Assembly: GCA_963853835.1 (NCBI GenBank)
Contig: OY970826.1
Coordinates: 74,332,929-74,396,928, forward strand
Direction: 5' to 3'
Source: Calendula officinalis
Taxonomy: Eukaryota > Streptophyta > Magnoliopsida > Asterales > Asteraceae
Length of the DNA stretch: 64,000 nucleotides
The notes beneath the pieces are model-generated. The model was not told the origin of the DNA and did not search any database. It was given only the letters and a program-made list of their open reading frames with translations. The position numbers were made by a program, and so were the translations under genes. Below, piece by piece: positions 11,739 through 24,359 of this stretch. Numbering within the stretch: the first letter of the stretch is position 1; the number at the start of each line of letters is the position of its first letter.

Positions 11739-12685
11739 TTTTTTTTGTTTTGTTTTGATTTTGTACATTTGTAATTAATTTGAGGTACTTTTTGTGGATA
11801 TCAAAGAGATGTTATAAGAATGCAAAACGAGGAATTTTGAGGTGGGTGTTAAAGCCATGTTCTAAACTCATTTTCGCTTTAAGACAATCCCGATATCTTG
11901 TGCTCTCGTATGGCTATATCAACCACCTTAAAAGGACATTCATTCCATCCTATAACATTCATATATTCCTTTTAGAATCTACGAAAATTGACTTAAACCA
12001 ATCACAATTTAAAAATAGAAAAAGGAAGATTGCTTTAACGGGTGCCATATCCCTTTGGCGTTGGGCATTTGGTGCATATTTGGCGCAACCTACGGTGTTG
12101 TTTGATGTTGTTAAAGAGCCTTTAACATGATTTTAACACTAGGATACCATGTAGGTGAATTATTTATAGCCTTATTCCAAGAGTAGCCACTTGTATTGAT
12201 GTGATTTATAACAAGTGATATAATAACTTGTAAGATTCATTTATATGTAAAAAGCGGTATAAAAGTTGTTTCCAGTAAAATCACATATTTTTCAGTTGTA
12301 CCGGCATAAAAAAGCCGAAGATGTCTTAGAAGTATATTGAACAAGTACAATGTATACCGCGCGTTGCTGCGGATTATTTTATATACACTTTTTCCGAGTT
12401 ATAATAAAAGAATCAAAATTATGCAACAAAAAAATCTAATATGGATTTTACATTTACATATACACATAATCAATATATTTTATTCATATTTATAAATATT
12501 ATTTGATTTACTTAGCAGGATCACATATTATTATAGAATTATAAAACTCATAATATAAATATATATAATATTTTCATTTAGTGTTTAAATGCATATTGTA
12601 GTGCCATTTAACTGGTATCTTTTTGATAAAAATAATAATATATAAACAGATTGATATATTAAGCTAACATCTCTTTTAATAAGTA
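11739..12685. other. Intergenic, possible eroded Helitron 3' hairpin
   Basis: I find no gene here. The 116-codon ORF at 11780-12130 shows no domain and has low-complexity composition. At 12357-12372 the sequence ccgcgcgttgctgcgg forms the hairpin typical of plant Helitron 3' ends (minus strand), but no CTAG terminus follows, so it is at best a relic. Confidence 0.3.
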
Positions 12686-12900
12686 TTTCTTCCGTTTCAA
12701 GATAAGTGATACATTTACACTTTCTGTAACGACCCGAATTTTTGTGTTAAATAAATTATGAAAAAATATGATAAACAAGAATAAATCATTTAAAGAACGT
12801 AGGAATTGGTTTCGTGTCATTTGGACGTCGTATGAGAAAGTTATGGACGAAACGGGTTGAACCCGGGTAGTAAACGGAAAGGAAAAGAAATTCAAGGAAT

Positions 12901-13194
12901 CCCGTTAGTGCTGACCAGTTAGTGCTGATTCCGTTAGTGCTGATCAGTTAGTGCTGATCAGTTAGTGCTGATCCCATTAGTGCTGATCCCGTTAGTGCTG
13001 ATCAGTTAGTGCTGATTCCGTTAGTGCTGATCCCGTTAGTGCTGATCCCGTTAGTGCTGATCAGTTAGTGCTGATTCCGTTAGTGCTGATCCTGTTAGTG
13101 CTGACTCTGTTAGTGCTGACTCCGTTAGTGCTGACTCTGTTAGTGCTGACTCCGTTAGTGCTGACTCAGTTAATGCTGATCAGTTACTGCTGAT
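12901..13194 (+). repeat. Minisatellite in LTR, unit ~15 bp
   Basis: About 20 tandem copies of a unit such as gttagtgctgatccc or gttagtgctgatca, with drift to gttagtgctgactcc at the right end. The same array with different unit order lies in the 3' LTR at 21926-22246. Confidence 0.95.
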
Positions 13195-14590
13195 TTTCGT
13201 CTGGAACACCTTAAATACGAGATTTTGGCCATTTAGTGCCAAACTTGAAACCCCAACTCTCTCTCTAAGTTCTTATACATATTTTGAGTGGAAAAGATCA
13301 TTTGCAGCCGATTTTGGGGTCCGAATCAACTGATTTTGCTTCTATTGTTGAAGATTAAGGTAAATCTTCACACCTTGATGTTTATTACTTTAGATCCATG
13401 GAAGTAAAAGCTTGGATCTCGAACCCTAGTTCTTGGGGTTTTCTTAAATGGTAAAATAAAGGTTGTATACACTTAATAGATGATATTTTAACAAAGAAAA
13501 GAAGTGTATGCTTAAGATTTGTAAGAATCTTAAGATTGGTTAAACCTAGGGTTTTGAATGTCACCAAAATTTGGGGAAAAGGGTGTTGGTGACTAATTAG
13601 TGTTATGAGACTAATATTGGAGACTAATATTGGAGACTAATGATGTCGACCTTGGGTTGTGGTTGGATTTGGGTTTCGTTGGTGAAACCTTGGAACTAAG
13701 ATCTAGGGATTTCCACCAAGTTGGATGAACTTAGTGGTTGAAGATGATAATAGAAATTATGTGTTATATAGTTATGGATGATAACTAGAATTGTGATTAT
13801 TATGTTGATAGGTTGCAAGGACCGAAAAGTTGGAGATATTCCAAAGGCGGGAAGCAAGGATTCGTGTTGATGAACACGATATGGATTTAGCTATCACTAA
13901 GGTGAGTACATGAGACTTTTAAACTGGGTACATAGCAAAGAGCGTTTGATAACATATATGATATTTTTATGGGTCTTTATTAATAAATATTTTGATAAAG
14001 ATAGTGACTGGAAAGATAAGTGAGTAGGTATAATGTGATACTAGACTAGGTCTAGTATAATCGATGATTATAAAGGTAAACATGACAAACTAAAGTAACT
14101 GGGAATGATTTTGTAGTAATGAATATTTATTAGTAAATTTACTAATGAAAGTAAAGAACGCTTATATATATGAAAATGAATATGATGTGACTAGTAATAA
14201 TTATGTATTATAGTCAACAAAGAGGTAAAAGTAATATGATATCGATAAATGAGAAATGTATCTTATGAAATATGTAAGTATGGACCTTCTAGGGTCATAG
14301 ATGTAGAAGTAGATGTGAGTTGCTTATGATCGAGTCCATGGGACTATACAGGTACGTTCACAATATGTTGAACTAGTTATATATAGTTATTATTAGATAA
14401 CTAACTTGTTTGATGATTGATGTGATAGCCGAGAGCTAGATTGACATAACTGTTGGGTTATGGTAAGATTGAGATGATGTGATGGCACGGGCGACTCCCG
14501 GTCATGAGGTGTGGATTGAGGGGCAGTTGGTTGGATTCCCAACGACTCATCCACGTTAGTAGTCTTGCTAACTGGACGTATTCCGGCGAG

Positions 14591-15231
14591 TAGGGGTGAG
14601 CATAAAAACCGAAAAACCGAAACCAAACCGTTAAAACCGACAAAACCAAACCGTTAAAACCGAAACCATTTCAAAACCGGCGGTTTGGTTTTAGATTTTG
14701 AAAAAACCGATGGATTCGGTTTGGTTTCGGTTTTAACCAAAAACCGCTCCATTAAGAAACCGCCCCGCTAATATTTAATATTTTATATATTTTTTTAAAT
14801 TTTATATTTATTAAATAGAAGTCGACCTATTTAAATATTTGAAAGTCCATCTACCATGGTTCATTAATGTTTATATTATTATTATATGTTACAAAATACG
14901 TTTATAATTTGAATTTTGGGCTAGAAAATGGTATTCATTGTTGAAATATATTATTAGACATTGAAGTTAATGCTATAAATTAGATATTGTTAGTGAAATT
15001 TGTATGTAATTTTGGAAAAATGAAGATTAGTACATGAACTTGTATATCAATGTTTTAAACGAGGTGGATTCGGTTTCAAAACCGAAACCGAACCGTTAAA
15101 GGCTAAAAACCGCTAAAACCGAAACCGTTAGAAACCGAAACCATTGGGTTTGAAAATCCTAAAACCGAAATTTGCGGATCGTGTTCGGTTTGAGCCTAAA
15201 ACCGCCCCAAACCGCCCCATGCACACCCCTA
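14591..15231. mobile_element. hAT MITE inside the 5' LTR only
   Basis: The ends are taggggtgagcat and atgcacacccccta-like (read: gcacacccct then a), forming inverted repeats. The 8 bp duplication ccggcgag lies at 14583-14590 and 15232-15239. The 3' LTR at about 23633-23645 lacks it, so it inserted after the retrotransposon did. The interior near both ends is made of the word aaaccgaaacc. Confidence 0.9.
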
Positions 15232-15288
15232 CCGGCGAGTAAGGCAGGTATCGGTAGATTGAGCGATTCCCTCTTGCCGGTATCTTGA

Positions 15289-15463
15289 GCTTCTAGTTAG
15301 TTTGGGGGCAACCCAATAACTAGATACGTGTGCTTCTAGCTAGTTCGGGGGCAACCCGATAGTTAGACATGTTTGTGCTTCTAGTTAGTTCGGGGGCAAC
15401 CCGATAACTAGATATGTTTCTGCTTCTAGCTAGTTCGTGGGCAACCCGATAGTTAGATATGTT
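15289..15463 (+). repeat. Tandem hairpin units in LTR (4 copies, ~44 bp)
   Basis: Each unit reads gcttctagttagttcggggg followed by caacccgataactag or the agttag variant. The cgggg and acccg arms with flanking ctag words can pair. The same four-unit block occurs at 23692-23868. Confidence 0.85.
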
Positions 15464-15522
15464 TAGCTAGGAGAGCAAAATCGATAGGGTCACAATAGGG
15501 TGACTAGACGGAACTGATGTAG

Positions 15523-15533
15523 TATATATATAT

Positions 15534-15607
<74 letters not shown>
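15523..15607. repeat. (TA)n microsatellite in 5' LTR
   Basis: About 80 bases of TA dinucleotide, interrupted once by tgt. The equivalent tract in the 3' LTR is at 23926-24025 and is longer. Confidence 0.95.
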
Positions 15608-15611
<4 letters not shown>

Positions 15612-15944
15612 CGATTACTATTATTATTTGGGTCTAAAACCATGTATCTCACGAGACTATTTTGTCTCACGTACTACGTTTGTTTTGTGGTTATGTACTC
15701 AGGTACATGTTTGAAGTGATAGAAGGTTGCACTAGAAGTGACCTAGAGATGTTTAGCTCGGGAGCTCATAGGTAGATCCCGTTTGCCTATGGTTTTGATA
15801 TACTTGGTGACACCGTATTTTTGTAAACTCTGATAAAGGTTTTAAAGTTTTTGTTAAACTGTATTTCGGACAATATGTCAGATATTGGGAAAAATGTATT
15901 TTAAATGATTTAAATGATGTTTTAAAAATACGGGTGTTACAACT

Positions 15945-15957
15945 TGGTATCAGAGCC
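15945..15957 (+). promoter_or_regulatory. Primer-binding site (tRNA-Met) of LARD-like element
   Basis: TGGTATCAGAGCC lies four bases after the 5' LTR end. It is complementary to the 3' end of plant initiator methionine tRNA and primes minus-strand synthesis. Confidence 0.85.
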
Positions 15958-16271
15958 ATAGTTTAAGTGAATTAGGTTGGATGACCATCCTAGTCTTAGA
16001 CTGTAGCTATAGGAATGTAAGATTCCTTGAGATCGATAGGTTGACCTTGAGACTTATTGTTAAGTTTAGGGTTGAACCTAGGGGACCTATAGAAGTTGTT
16101 ATGAATTATGCAATGTGAGTCTTTTGAGACCGTAGGGCATTAGTAGATAGGGTCGAACCTATGAGAAATGCCATGATTTGATCTAACTGTGTTATTTTTA
16201 ACTGTTGAGTTGACCGTTTGAATATTATTTGATGGGTACGTTGTTATGGCGAAAGAATGAATGTGAAAAGT

Positions 16272-18592
16272 TGTAACGACCGGAATTTTCGGTTAACGAA
16301 TTAAACGGAAATACTGAGGAATAAAGGTAGTAAAATGTTTAATCGAGTCTCCGTTGTGTTTTATCGAGTGTTTGGATGTTTAGAACTTGGTGTAACCAAG
16401 TATGGGTCAAGACTTGGATGGAAACAAGTTTAAAAGGCAAGAAACTGACCCAGACAGCCCTCGCGGCGCGAGCCAGGCGCGAGGCAGTCGCGAGGTTGAA
16501 CAGGAGCTCCAGAGGTGAAACGCGAGAATCAAGAGTTGAGACAAGAGCCGCGAGCGAAACGCGAGCCAGTCGCGAGCGAAACGCGAGAATCTAGAGTTGA
16601 GACAAGAGGCGACGAAACGCGAGCGAAACGCGAGCGAAACGCGAGGTCTGTATTTCAGCGGCAACCAACAGGCAAACCCGCGTCACTTCGCGGCGCGAGC
16701 TCGGCGCGAGCTCGGCGCGAATTTGGTCTGGAATATATATTGTTGTGTGTGAGCTAGGGTTTCATTTCTCATTCAACCACACACATAGTGCAGCCGATTT
16801 GGGGGCAAACTTGGGCGATTTTGGAGCTCAAGAGCTCAAATCTTCATCTTCTTGAAGGATTTAAGCATCAAGGGTAAGAATTCTTGCTTATTTCACTTAG
16901 TTACCTTCATTTTGAGCTTGGTATGGGTAACAATGGTGGTTTTGGGAACCCACCATATCATCTTTGGGGAAGATGAACTTTCATGAGTGTAAAACACTCC
17001 TTGTGGACTTGTAATCAATGTGTACAAGTTAGATTTGGGATTGATGATGGAAAATCTTGAACTAGGGTTTGAGATTTCCACCAAGTTGTATGAACTTGGT
17101 GGTTAGGAATGTAGATATGGATTGTTTGGTGATTAGTTATGGATAATAACTAGTTATTGTGATGGTATTGATGGTAGGTCAAGAAGACCTAAAGATTTGG
17201 TGTCATTGCACAAGATGGAAAGCAAGGATTCGTGTCATTGGACACGAATTGGAGTTAGCTTGGCTAAGGTGAGTACATGAGACTTTTACTGAGTACATAG
17301 CAAATGATTTTGAAAACTATGATGTTTTATGAGTCTTTATTAATAAGTGTTTTTAATAAAGATATGATTTAAAGGATAAGAGAATGCAAGTAATAGACCA
17401 TTTAAGTATGTCTATATGACTAGTGATTTTTGAAAGAGATTATGATAATGAAAAGTAATTAATAATTCTTTATTAATATGATGTTTGACTAGAGTGATGA
17501 TTATGAAAGTATGATATTTGACTTATTAATAATATGTATTAATAAGGCTCGTAACAATGATTTTGAGTATCAAGTATTGATTAGTATATTATACTAATAA
17601 AAGTAGTGATCGAATTGGTAGGAGAAATTAATATAAAGTGACTAGAAATAGATTTGTAATCTAGTCAAAGAGAAGTTAAAGTATATGATTTATTTATAAA
17701 TGATAAACATGCTTTATTTAATAAAGGACTTGGTAAAGTCAATATTGAAATTGAATAAGAAATGAGAATAATATGACAATTAGAATAGATGTATTCTAAT
17801 TTATGTATGAGTATGTATTATTTGGGCATAGACCCGTATTTGATGAAATGATTATGTGTTGAGAAAAGGATCCGGATCACAGATAACCCACACAAGTTGG
17901 GGGAGTTAGTGACACCTACTTGGGGCGGTACCACCCTGCGCAAGGGTAGTGTGTCGAGAAATAGATAACCCGGAAAGCGGGGGAGAAATAGATAACCCGG
18001 AAATCGGGGGAGCAATAGATAACCCGGAAATCGGGGGAGCAATAGATAACCCGGAAACGGGGGAGTTTACCTAGTTAACCCACATCGGGGGAGTTTGCTA
18101 CGGAGAGGTCCGTAGCGTATGTGATAAAGATTTAGTAAGCTATGGATAGCTTACAAGTATGTGACTACGTGATGAGTAAGCTTACGGTTAGCTTACTAGT
18201 AGATACGAATAAGCGGTAAGAATATAAGATAAAAATTAATAAGTGATTAAAGAAAAGAAATGAATAGTAATGACTTTTATTATATTTGAGAATGAGTCAA
18301 AAACCCATGTATCTCATGAGACTATTTTGTCTCACGTACTACTTTGTTTTTGACTATGTACTCAGGTTCGAGATTGATGGATTAGAGGGTCGCGATAGAA
18401 GTGGCCTAGTGTTGATTAGCTCGGGAGCTCGTAGGTAGATCCCGTTTATCCTATGATTGTGATATTATAATGTAACACTGGTTTTAATACTCTGATAAAT
18501 GTTTTTAAGGTTTTTGTTAAACCGTATTTTTGGGATATTGGACATTGTAATATTTTTAATTAAAAATATGTTTTGAAAATTGAGGTGTTACA
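16272..18592 (+). mobile_element. Solo LTR of a sister family, TSD aaagt
   Basis: It starts TGTAACGACCGG and ends GAGGTGTTACA, with the 5 bp duplication aaagt at 16267-16271 and 18593-18597. Several blocks match the host element's LTR: agccgattt..gggg, ggattcgtgt, gtgagtacatgagactttt, the ctcacgtactac tract and ggtagatcccgttt. It differs in its tandem repeats: gcgaaacgcgag words at 16510-16660 and about four 27-30 bp units with gataacccggaaatcggggg at 17960-18068. It is therefore a related but distinct family inserted into the internal region. Confidence 0.85.
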
Positions 18593-18867
18593 AAAGTGGA
18601 AGAGCTCCACTAGATTGGGAAGTGTTATGAATGATGATATGAAGTAGATTTTGGATAATCGAATGAATGAGGGTAGGCGAAATGATTCCAATGCCCGTAT
18701 GAAGGAAGAGTCATCGAATGTCGAAGTCCGTAGTGAGAAGTATCTACATAAAAAAAAGGGGTAGCAAGACCTAGTTGGAAGAAATGGAAGGATGTTGTAT
18801 ATGACCTTCATAGCGTGTGAAACCGTTGTGTAATTCAGAAGTTCTGAGTCGGAGGTCACGATGTGGT

Positions 18868-19100
18868 GGACTCGGTAGATTGAGCAAGTGCTAGAGAGTA
18901 GCAAACGAAGGATGAATGATTTGATGATGTTAGCATCGCCATTGTTGAAGGATGAGGCGCTGACACGGTGGAATGTGTTGTATGTAACTTTGGGGAAGAG
19001 AGAACGGTAAAAGATGTTGTGAAAGGAACTCGCGAATGAGTTGAAAGGATAAGTCTGCTCGGAAGGAAATCTAGAGAGGGTTCCTGATGCAACCTCGGAG
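18868..19100 (+). pseudogene. Gypsy gag-like relic in the LARD interior
   Basis: One plus-strand frame reads WWTR, stop, IEQVLESSKRR, then LLKDEALTRWNVLYVTLG and later NLERVPDATSE, with several in-frame stops. This resembles the retrotransposon gag segment around LxGeAlxWW. The match is weak and all downstream pol domains are absent, so this is a decayed trace. Confidence 0.35.
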
Positions 19101-21750
19101 ATCTTAGGTGAAAACTGATGCTATGTGATTATGGCTTAATGGTTTGGTTGTTGCACGAATTAGTGTTTTTAGAAATTAGAGATGAGTCGTATGACGTGGA
19201 GATTTATTTTTGGGAATACTCTTCCCGGTTAGTTATGTGTATGGAAGTATGTATTGGAAAGGATTATAGATAAGTGTGTCGCATGTAGTAAGGATATAAT
19301 GGTTGATGCTATTATGTAGTACCAAAGGAAGAACCACGAGGATGGTAAATGTGTTTCAACAAAGGGATAGTAGTACAATGAAGTACTATGGTAAGAATTG
19401 TTAGTATGGATGAGGATTTTAGAAATAGAAACTTGGGAATTGGAACTTGGATATCCGGCGGGAATCCGGATGAGTAATGAAATATTATTATACATGAGTG
19501 GTAAAGAAAATGATCGTTAAAGGTATAGTGATGCCTTAAAACTCATGAATGGAAAATATGTGGGAAATGATAAGTGTCGGGCTTGAAAGAATTTTGATTG
19601 GTGAAAATGGTTGAGTAAAAGTTGGCATATAGCCATAGCTAAGTTTTGTGTCCGGAATGATGGACTCGATATTAAGGGTAAGAAGACAATTATTGGTAAG
19701 GCATCATAGTAATGGTATGATAATATATGACATAGTGTAGTGTAAGGCTACGATTGGGACAGAAATATTTCTAAGTCTCGCGATGTATAAAGAATAGAAC
19801 ATCGAGTGTTGGGCAACTGGGTGGTAAGTCATGGGTTACAAATGGAGACCGGAGTCGATTGGTTGACTCAAAGATGACCGTGTTGACCGGTGAATTGTGG
19901 TTAATGGAATGGATTGGTGGTTACTCTAGTGGTGACAAAAAGATTTGGAAGTTTGGTAATAAGGAAATGAACCGGCTAAGGGTGGTGAATGTGTAAGTGA
20001 AACGGTTAAATAGTAATCGGAGATTTTATTAGTTTACCCGCTGGGTGCAATGCATGTGTGTTTTGTGATGGCATTTGAAGGCATATGATAATGGGAAGGT
20101 AATGTTATATGAAGCGTGTAAAATAGTATGTCAAATGGGAAATATGCTAAATATGAAAGAAAGTGATAATGTGGTATTACGGGAAATGTGCTAGGTTGCA
20201 TGATGCATAAATCGACAATTGAGTGTGTAAGTTGGTAGTGAAGTTATGTGATGTGAAAAGAGGTATACTAGTATGGTACCTAAGATCAATAGAATGAGGA
20301 AAAGATGATGTGGTAGTTCGGGGGATCCCCAGCTACTATGATGTTTGGGGGTGGAATCGGTTGGGCGAATCCCAATGGTTCCATTCCGTGATGGGAGATG
20401 TTCCAATCATTGTGACAGGTTGGATCTTGATGCATTAGAGGCTTTCCGATCATCTCGATAAAATAGTTAATATATGAATTATGTGTTTATATAATGTTTA
20501 TATATATATATACATAATGAATGTGGAACCATGTGATTAATGAGTATTGTTATTATTCTATAACAAATGAGAATTTGGTTTGAAATGCGTATTGCATTTA
20601 GGTTGTCTTTGTGTAGGAGATGCCTACGATTTGGAATATGAGGAAAGAGAAACTCCTAGTGAGCAAATTACTATTTGGTAACCAAGATATTATAAACTTG
20701 TATAAGATTGTGGAATGTATTGTGGTAGAGGATCTAATACCGATAATTGAGAATAAAAAGTTATGATATTGATCGATGTGGTACAAAGATGCTTAAAAGA
20801 ATACAAGTGATAGTATGAGTAACCAAATGAAGGTCAAGAAATGGTAAATGTTAGTGTGACCTTAAGTAAAGGCGCGACTCTCGGATTATTTGGGGAGAAA
20901 TTGAAAGTTAAACAAAAAGAGTGAGAAAAAAAAGAAAGAAACGGGAACAATTATTAAGGAAATAATAATGAGTAAAAGCGGAAGTGTTAAATTGCGGGGT
21001 AGTACCTCATGAGTAGAGAATTTGTTAGTTGAAAAAAGTATGGTTGACTTTATGCAAAAGTCAAGATTAGTCAATTTGTGATTGGTTGACTTGGTCAAAG
21101 ATGGGCTTTGAATCTCGTTTTGAATGACTAGTGAATGTTGAGAGCATAATGTGTCGATTGTATGTACGTGAAAAGGTTAATGGAATAATTAAAAGAGTTA
21201 TAGTCGGATTGTGCGACTTTGACCCGTTGGGTGTTTGGAGTTGAATTTGGGAATCGAGTATATGATTATTGATGGATCATAAATTAAAGGTCGATGGTAA
21301 AGGAAAAGATGATTAATGAAACCTTTAGCAACAAAAGAAATTGTTAAAGTATAGTTGACTTTGTGCTTAAGTCAAAGTTTAGACAATGTTGGAATATAGC
21401 GACTTGGTCGAAGCTAGAATTTGATATCCACGTGAATCAAGTAGCTAATTGTAATGATTGGGTCATATCGTTTCTATGTATACTAAAAGGATTGTTGGTA
21501 GGATTTAAAGTGTTATGGTCAAATTGTGCAATTTTGACCCGTTTAAGTACTATGAGTTTAATATTGGGTTTTGACCGTTCGGGCTTAACGGGGTTAAGTG
21601 AATGATTAAATACATATTGTTGACTAAATTGGAATGGGAAAAGTTTGATGGTAATGACCACAAGGGAATGAGAACGGAATGCTCGGTTGAAAGTGGGTTG
21701 AAATATTTCTAGTGATTCTGAGGACATAATCCTTTTAAGTGGTGGATAGT
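19101..21750. other. LARD internal region, no coding domain seen
   Basis: This is about 2.6 kb of plus strand rich in A and G. All frames have stops, and I find no protease, RT, integrase or RNase H motif. It ends in ttttaagtggtggatagt immediately before the 3' LTR, in the polypurine tract position. Confidence 0.5.
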
Positions 21751-23947
21751 TGTAACGACCCGAATTTTTGTGTCAAATAAATTATGAAAAATATGATAAA
21801 TAAGAATAAATCATTTAAAGAACGTAGGAATTGGTTTCGTGTCATTTGGACATCGTATGAGAAAGTTATGGACAAAACGGGTCGAACCCGGGTAGTAAAC
21901 GGAAAGGAAAAGAAATTCAAGGAATCCCGTTAGTGCTGAGCAGTTAGTGCTGATTCCGTTAGTGCTGATCAGTTAGTGCTGATCAGTTAGTGCTGATCAG
22001 TTAGTGCTGATCAGTTAGTGGTGCTCCCATTAGTGCTGATCCCGTTAGTGCTGATCAGTTAGTGTTGATTCCGTTAGTGTTGATCCCGTTAGTGCTGATC
22101 CCGTTAGTGCTGATCAGTTAGTGCTGATTCCGTTAGTGCTGATCCCGTTAGTGCTGACTCCGTTAGTGCTGACTCCGTTAGTGCTGACTCCGTTAGTGCT
22201 GACTCCGTTAGTGTTGACTCAGTTAATGCTGATCAGTTACTGCTGATTTTCGTCTGGAACACCTTAAATACGAGATTTTGGCCATTTAGTGCCAAACTTG
22301 AAACCTCAACTCTCTCTCTAAGTTCTTATACATATTTTGAGTGGAAAAGATCATTCGCAGCCGATTTTGGGGTCCGAATCAACTGATTTTGCTTCTATTG
22401 TTGAAGATTAAGGTAAATCTTCACACCTTGATGTTTATTACTTTAGATCCATGGAAGTAAAAGCTTGGATCTCGAACCCTAGTTCTTGGGGTTTTCTTAA
22501 ATGGTAAAATAAAGGTTGTATACACTTAATAGATGATATTTTAACAAAGAAAAGAAGTGTATGCTTAAGATTTGTAAGAATCTTAAGATTGGTTAAACCT
22601 AGGGTTTTGAATGTCACCAAAATTTGGGGAAAAGGGTGTTGGTGACTAATTAGTGTTATGAGACTAATATTGGAGACTAATATTGGAGACTAATGATGTC
22701 GACCTTGGGTTGTGGTTGGATTTGGGTTTCGTTGGTGAAACATTGGAACTAAGATCTAGGGATTTCCCCCAAGTTGGATGAACTTAGTGGTTGAAGATGA
22801 TAATAGAAATTATGTGTTATCTAGTTATGGATGATAACTAGAATTGTGATTATTATGTTGATAGGTTGCAAGGACCGAAAAGTTGGAGATATTCCAAATG
22901 CGGGAAGCAAGGATTCGTGTTGATGAACACGATATGGATTTAGCTATCACTAAGGTGAGTACATGAGACTTTTAAACCGGGTACATAGCAAAGAGCTTTT
23001 GAAAACATATATGATATTTTTATGGGTCTTTATTAATAAATATTTTGATAAAGATAGTGATTGGAAAGATAAGTGAGTAGGTATAATGTGATACTAGACT
23101 AGGTCTAGTATAATCGATGATTATAAAGGTAAACATGACAAACTAAAGTAACTGGCAATGATTTTGTAGTAATGAATATTTATTAGTAAATTTACTAATG
23201 AAAGTAAAGAACGCTTATATATATGCAAATGAATATGATGTCACTAGTAATAATTATGTATTATAGTCAACAAAGAGATAAAATTAATATGATATCGATA
23301 AATGAGAAATGTATCTTATGAAATATGTAAGTATGGACCTTCTAGGGTCATATATGTAGAAGTAGATGTGAGTTGCTTATGATCGAGTCCATGGGACTAT
23401 ACAGGTACGTTCACAATATGTTGAACTAGTTATATATAGTTATTATTAGATAACTAACTTGTTTGATGATTGATGTGATAGCCGAGAGCTAGATTGACAT
23501 AACTGTTGAGTTATGGTAAGATTGAGATGATGTGATGTCACGGGCGACTCCCGGTCATGAGGTGTGGATTGAGGGGCAGTTGGGTGGATTCCCATCGACT
23601 CATCCACGTTAGTAGTCTTGCTAACTGGACGTATTCCGGTGAGTAAGGCAGATATCGATAGATTGGGCGATTCCCTCTTGCCGGTATCTTGAGCTTCTAG
23701 TTAGTTCGGGGGCAACCCGATAACTAGATACGTGTGCTTCTAGCTAGTTCGGGGGCAACCCGATAGTTAGACATGTTTGTGCTTCTAGTTAGTTCGGGGG
23801 CAACCCGATAACTAGATATGTTTGTGCTTCTAGCTAGTTTGGGGGCAACCCGATAGTTAGATATATTTAGCTAGGAGAGTAGAATCGATAGGGTCACAAT
23901 AGGGTGACTAGACGGAACTGATGTAATATATATATATATATATATAT

Positions 23948-24029
<82 letters not shown>

Positions 24030-24359
24030 AGATTACTATTATTATTTGGGTCTAAAACCATGTATCTCACGAGACTATTGTGTCTCACGTACTACGTTTG
24101 TTTTGTGGCTATGTACTCAGGTACAAGTTTGAAGTCATAGAAGGTTGCACTAGAAGTGACCTAAAGATGTTTAACTCGGGAGCTCATAGGTAGATCCTGT
24201 TTGCCTGTGGTTTTGATATACTTGGTGACACCGTATTTTTGTAAACTCTGATAAAGGTTTTAAAGTTTTTGTTAAACTGTATTTCGGACAATATGTCAGA
24301 TATTGGAAAAAATGTATTTTAAATGATTTAAATGATGTTTTAAAAATACGGGTGTTACA
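21751..24359 (+). repeat. 3' LTR of the LARD-like element
   Basis: This is 2609 bp, uninterrupted, and gives the intact LTR length of the family. It contains the minisatellite (21926-22246), four hairpin units (23692-23868) and the (TA)n tract (23926-24025). It ends GGTGTTACA before the TSD ctttc. Confidence 0.9.

Larger units (their letters stand above)
12725..15941 (+). repeat. 5' LTR of the LARD-like element
   Basis: This LTR is 3217 bp here because a 641 bp hAT MITE (14591-15231) lies within it. Without the MITE it matches the 3' LTR closely. In the first 180 bases I count about six differences, including a one-base indel in a poly-A tract. Inside, in order, are a ~15 bp minisatellite, four hairpin-forming units and a (TA)n tract. 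Confidence 0.85.
12725..24359 (+). mobile_element. Large non-coding LTR retrotransposon (LARD-like)
   Basis: The two LTRs (12725-15941 and 21751-24359) both start TGTAACGACCC and end GGGTGTTACA. The element is bounded by the perfect duplication ctttc (12720-12724 and 24360-24364). A tRNA-Met primer site follows the first LTR. The internal region is about 5.8 kb, or 3.5 kb after subtracting a nested solo LTR, and holds only a stop-ridden gag-like trace. Large LTRs with non-coding interior fit the LARD class, mobilised in trans by a Gypsy element. That last point is inference. Confidence 0.85.

Noticed and set aside
11780..12130. 116-codon ORF on the plus strand
   Set aside because: No domain or conserved motif, AT-rich codons, and the region beside it is repeat-like; chance ORF is more likely.
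12353..12385. Helitron 3' hairpin candidate
   Set aside because: The hairpin ccgcgcgttgctgcgg is typical but CTAG is absent at the expected distance; not enough to call an element.
16376..16757. Arginine/glutamate-rich ORFs
   Set aside because: Produced by the gcgaaacgcgag tandem repeat inside a solo LTR; the other strand gives a similar ORF.
18560..21098. Series of 60-115 codon minus-strand ORFs
   Set aside because: The plus strand is A/G-rich, so the minus strand is poor in stops by composition; no domain is visible and the gag trace is on the plus strand.
23894..24140. Isoleucine-tyrosine repeat ORFs
   Set aside because: Translations of the (TA)n tract in both directions.
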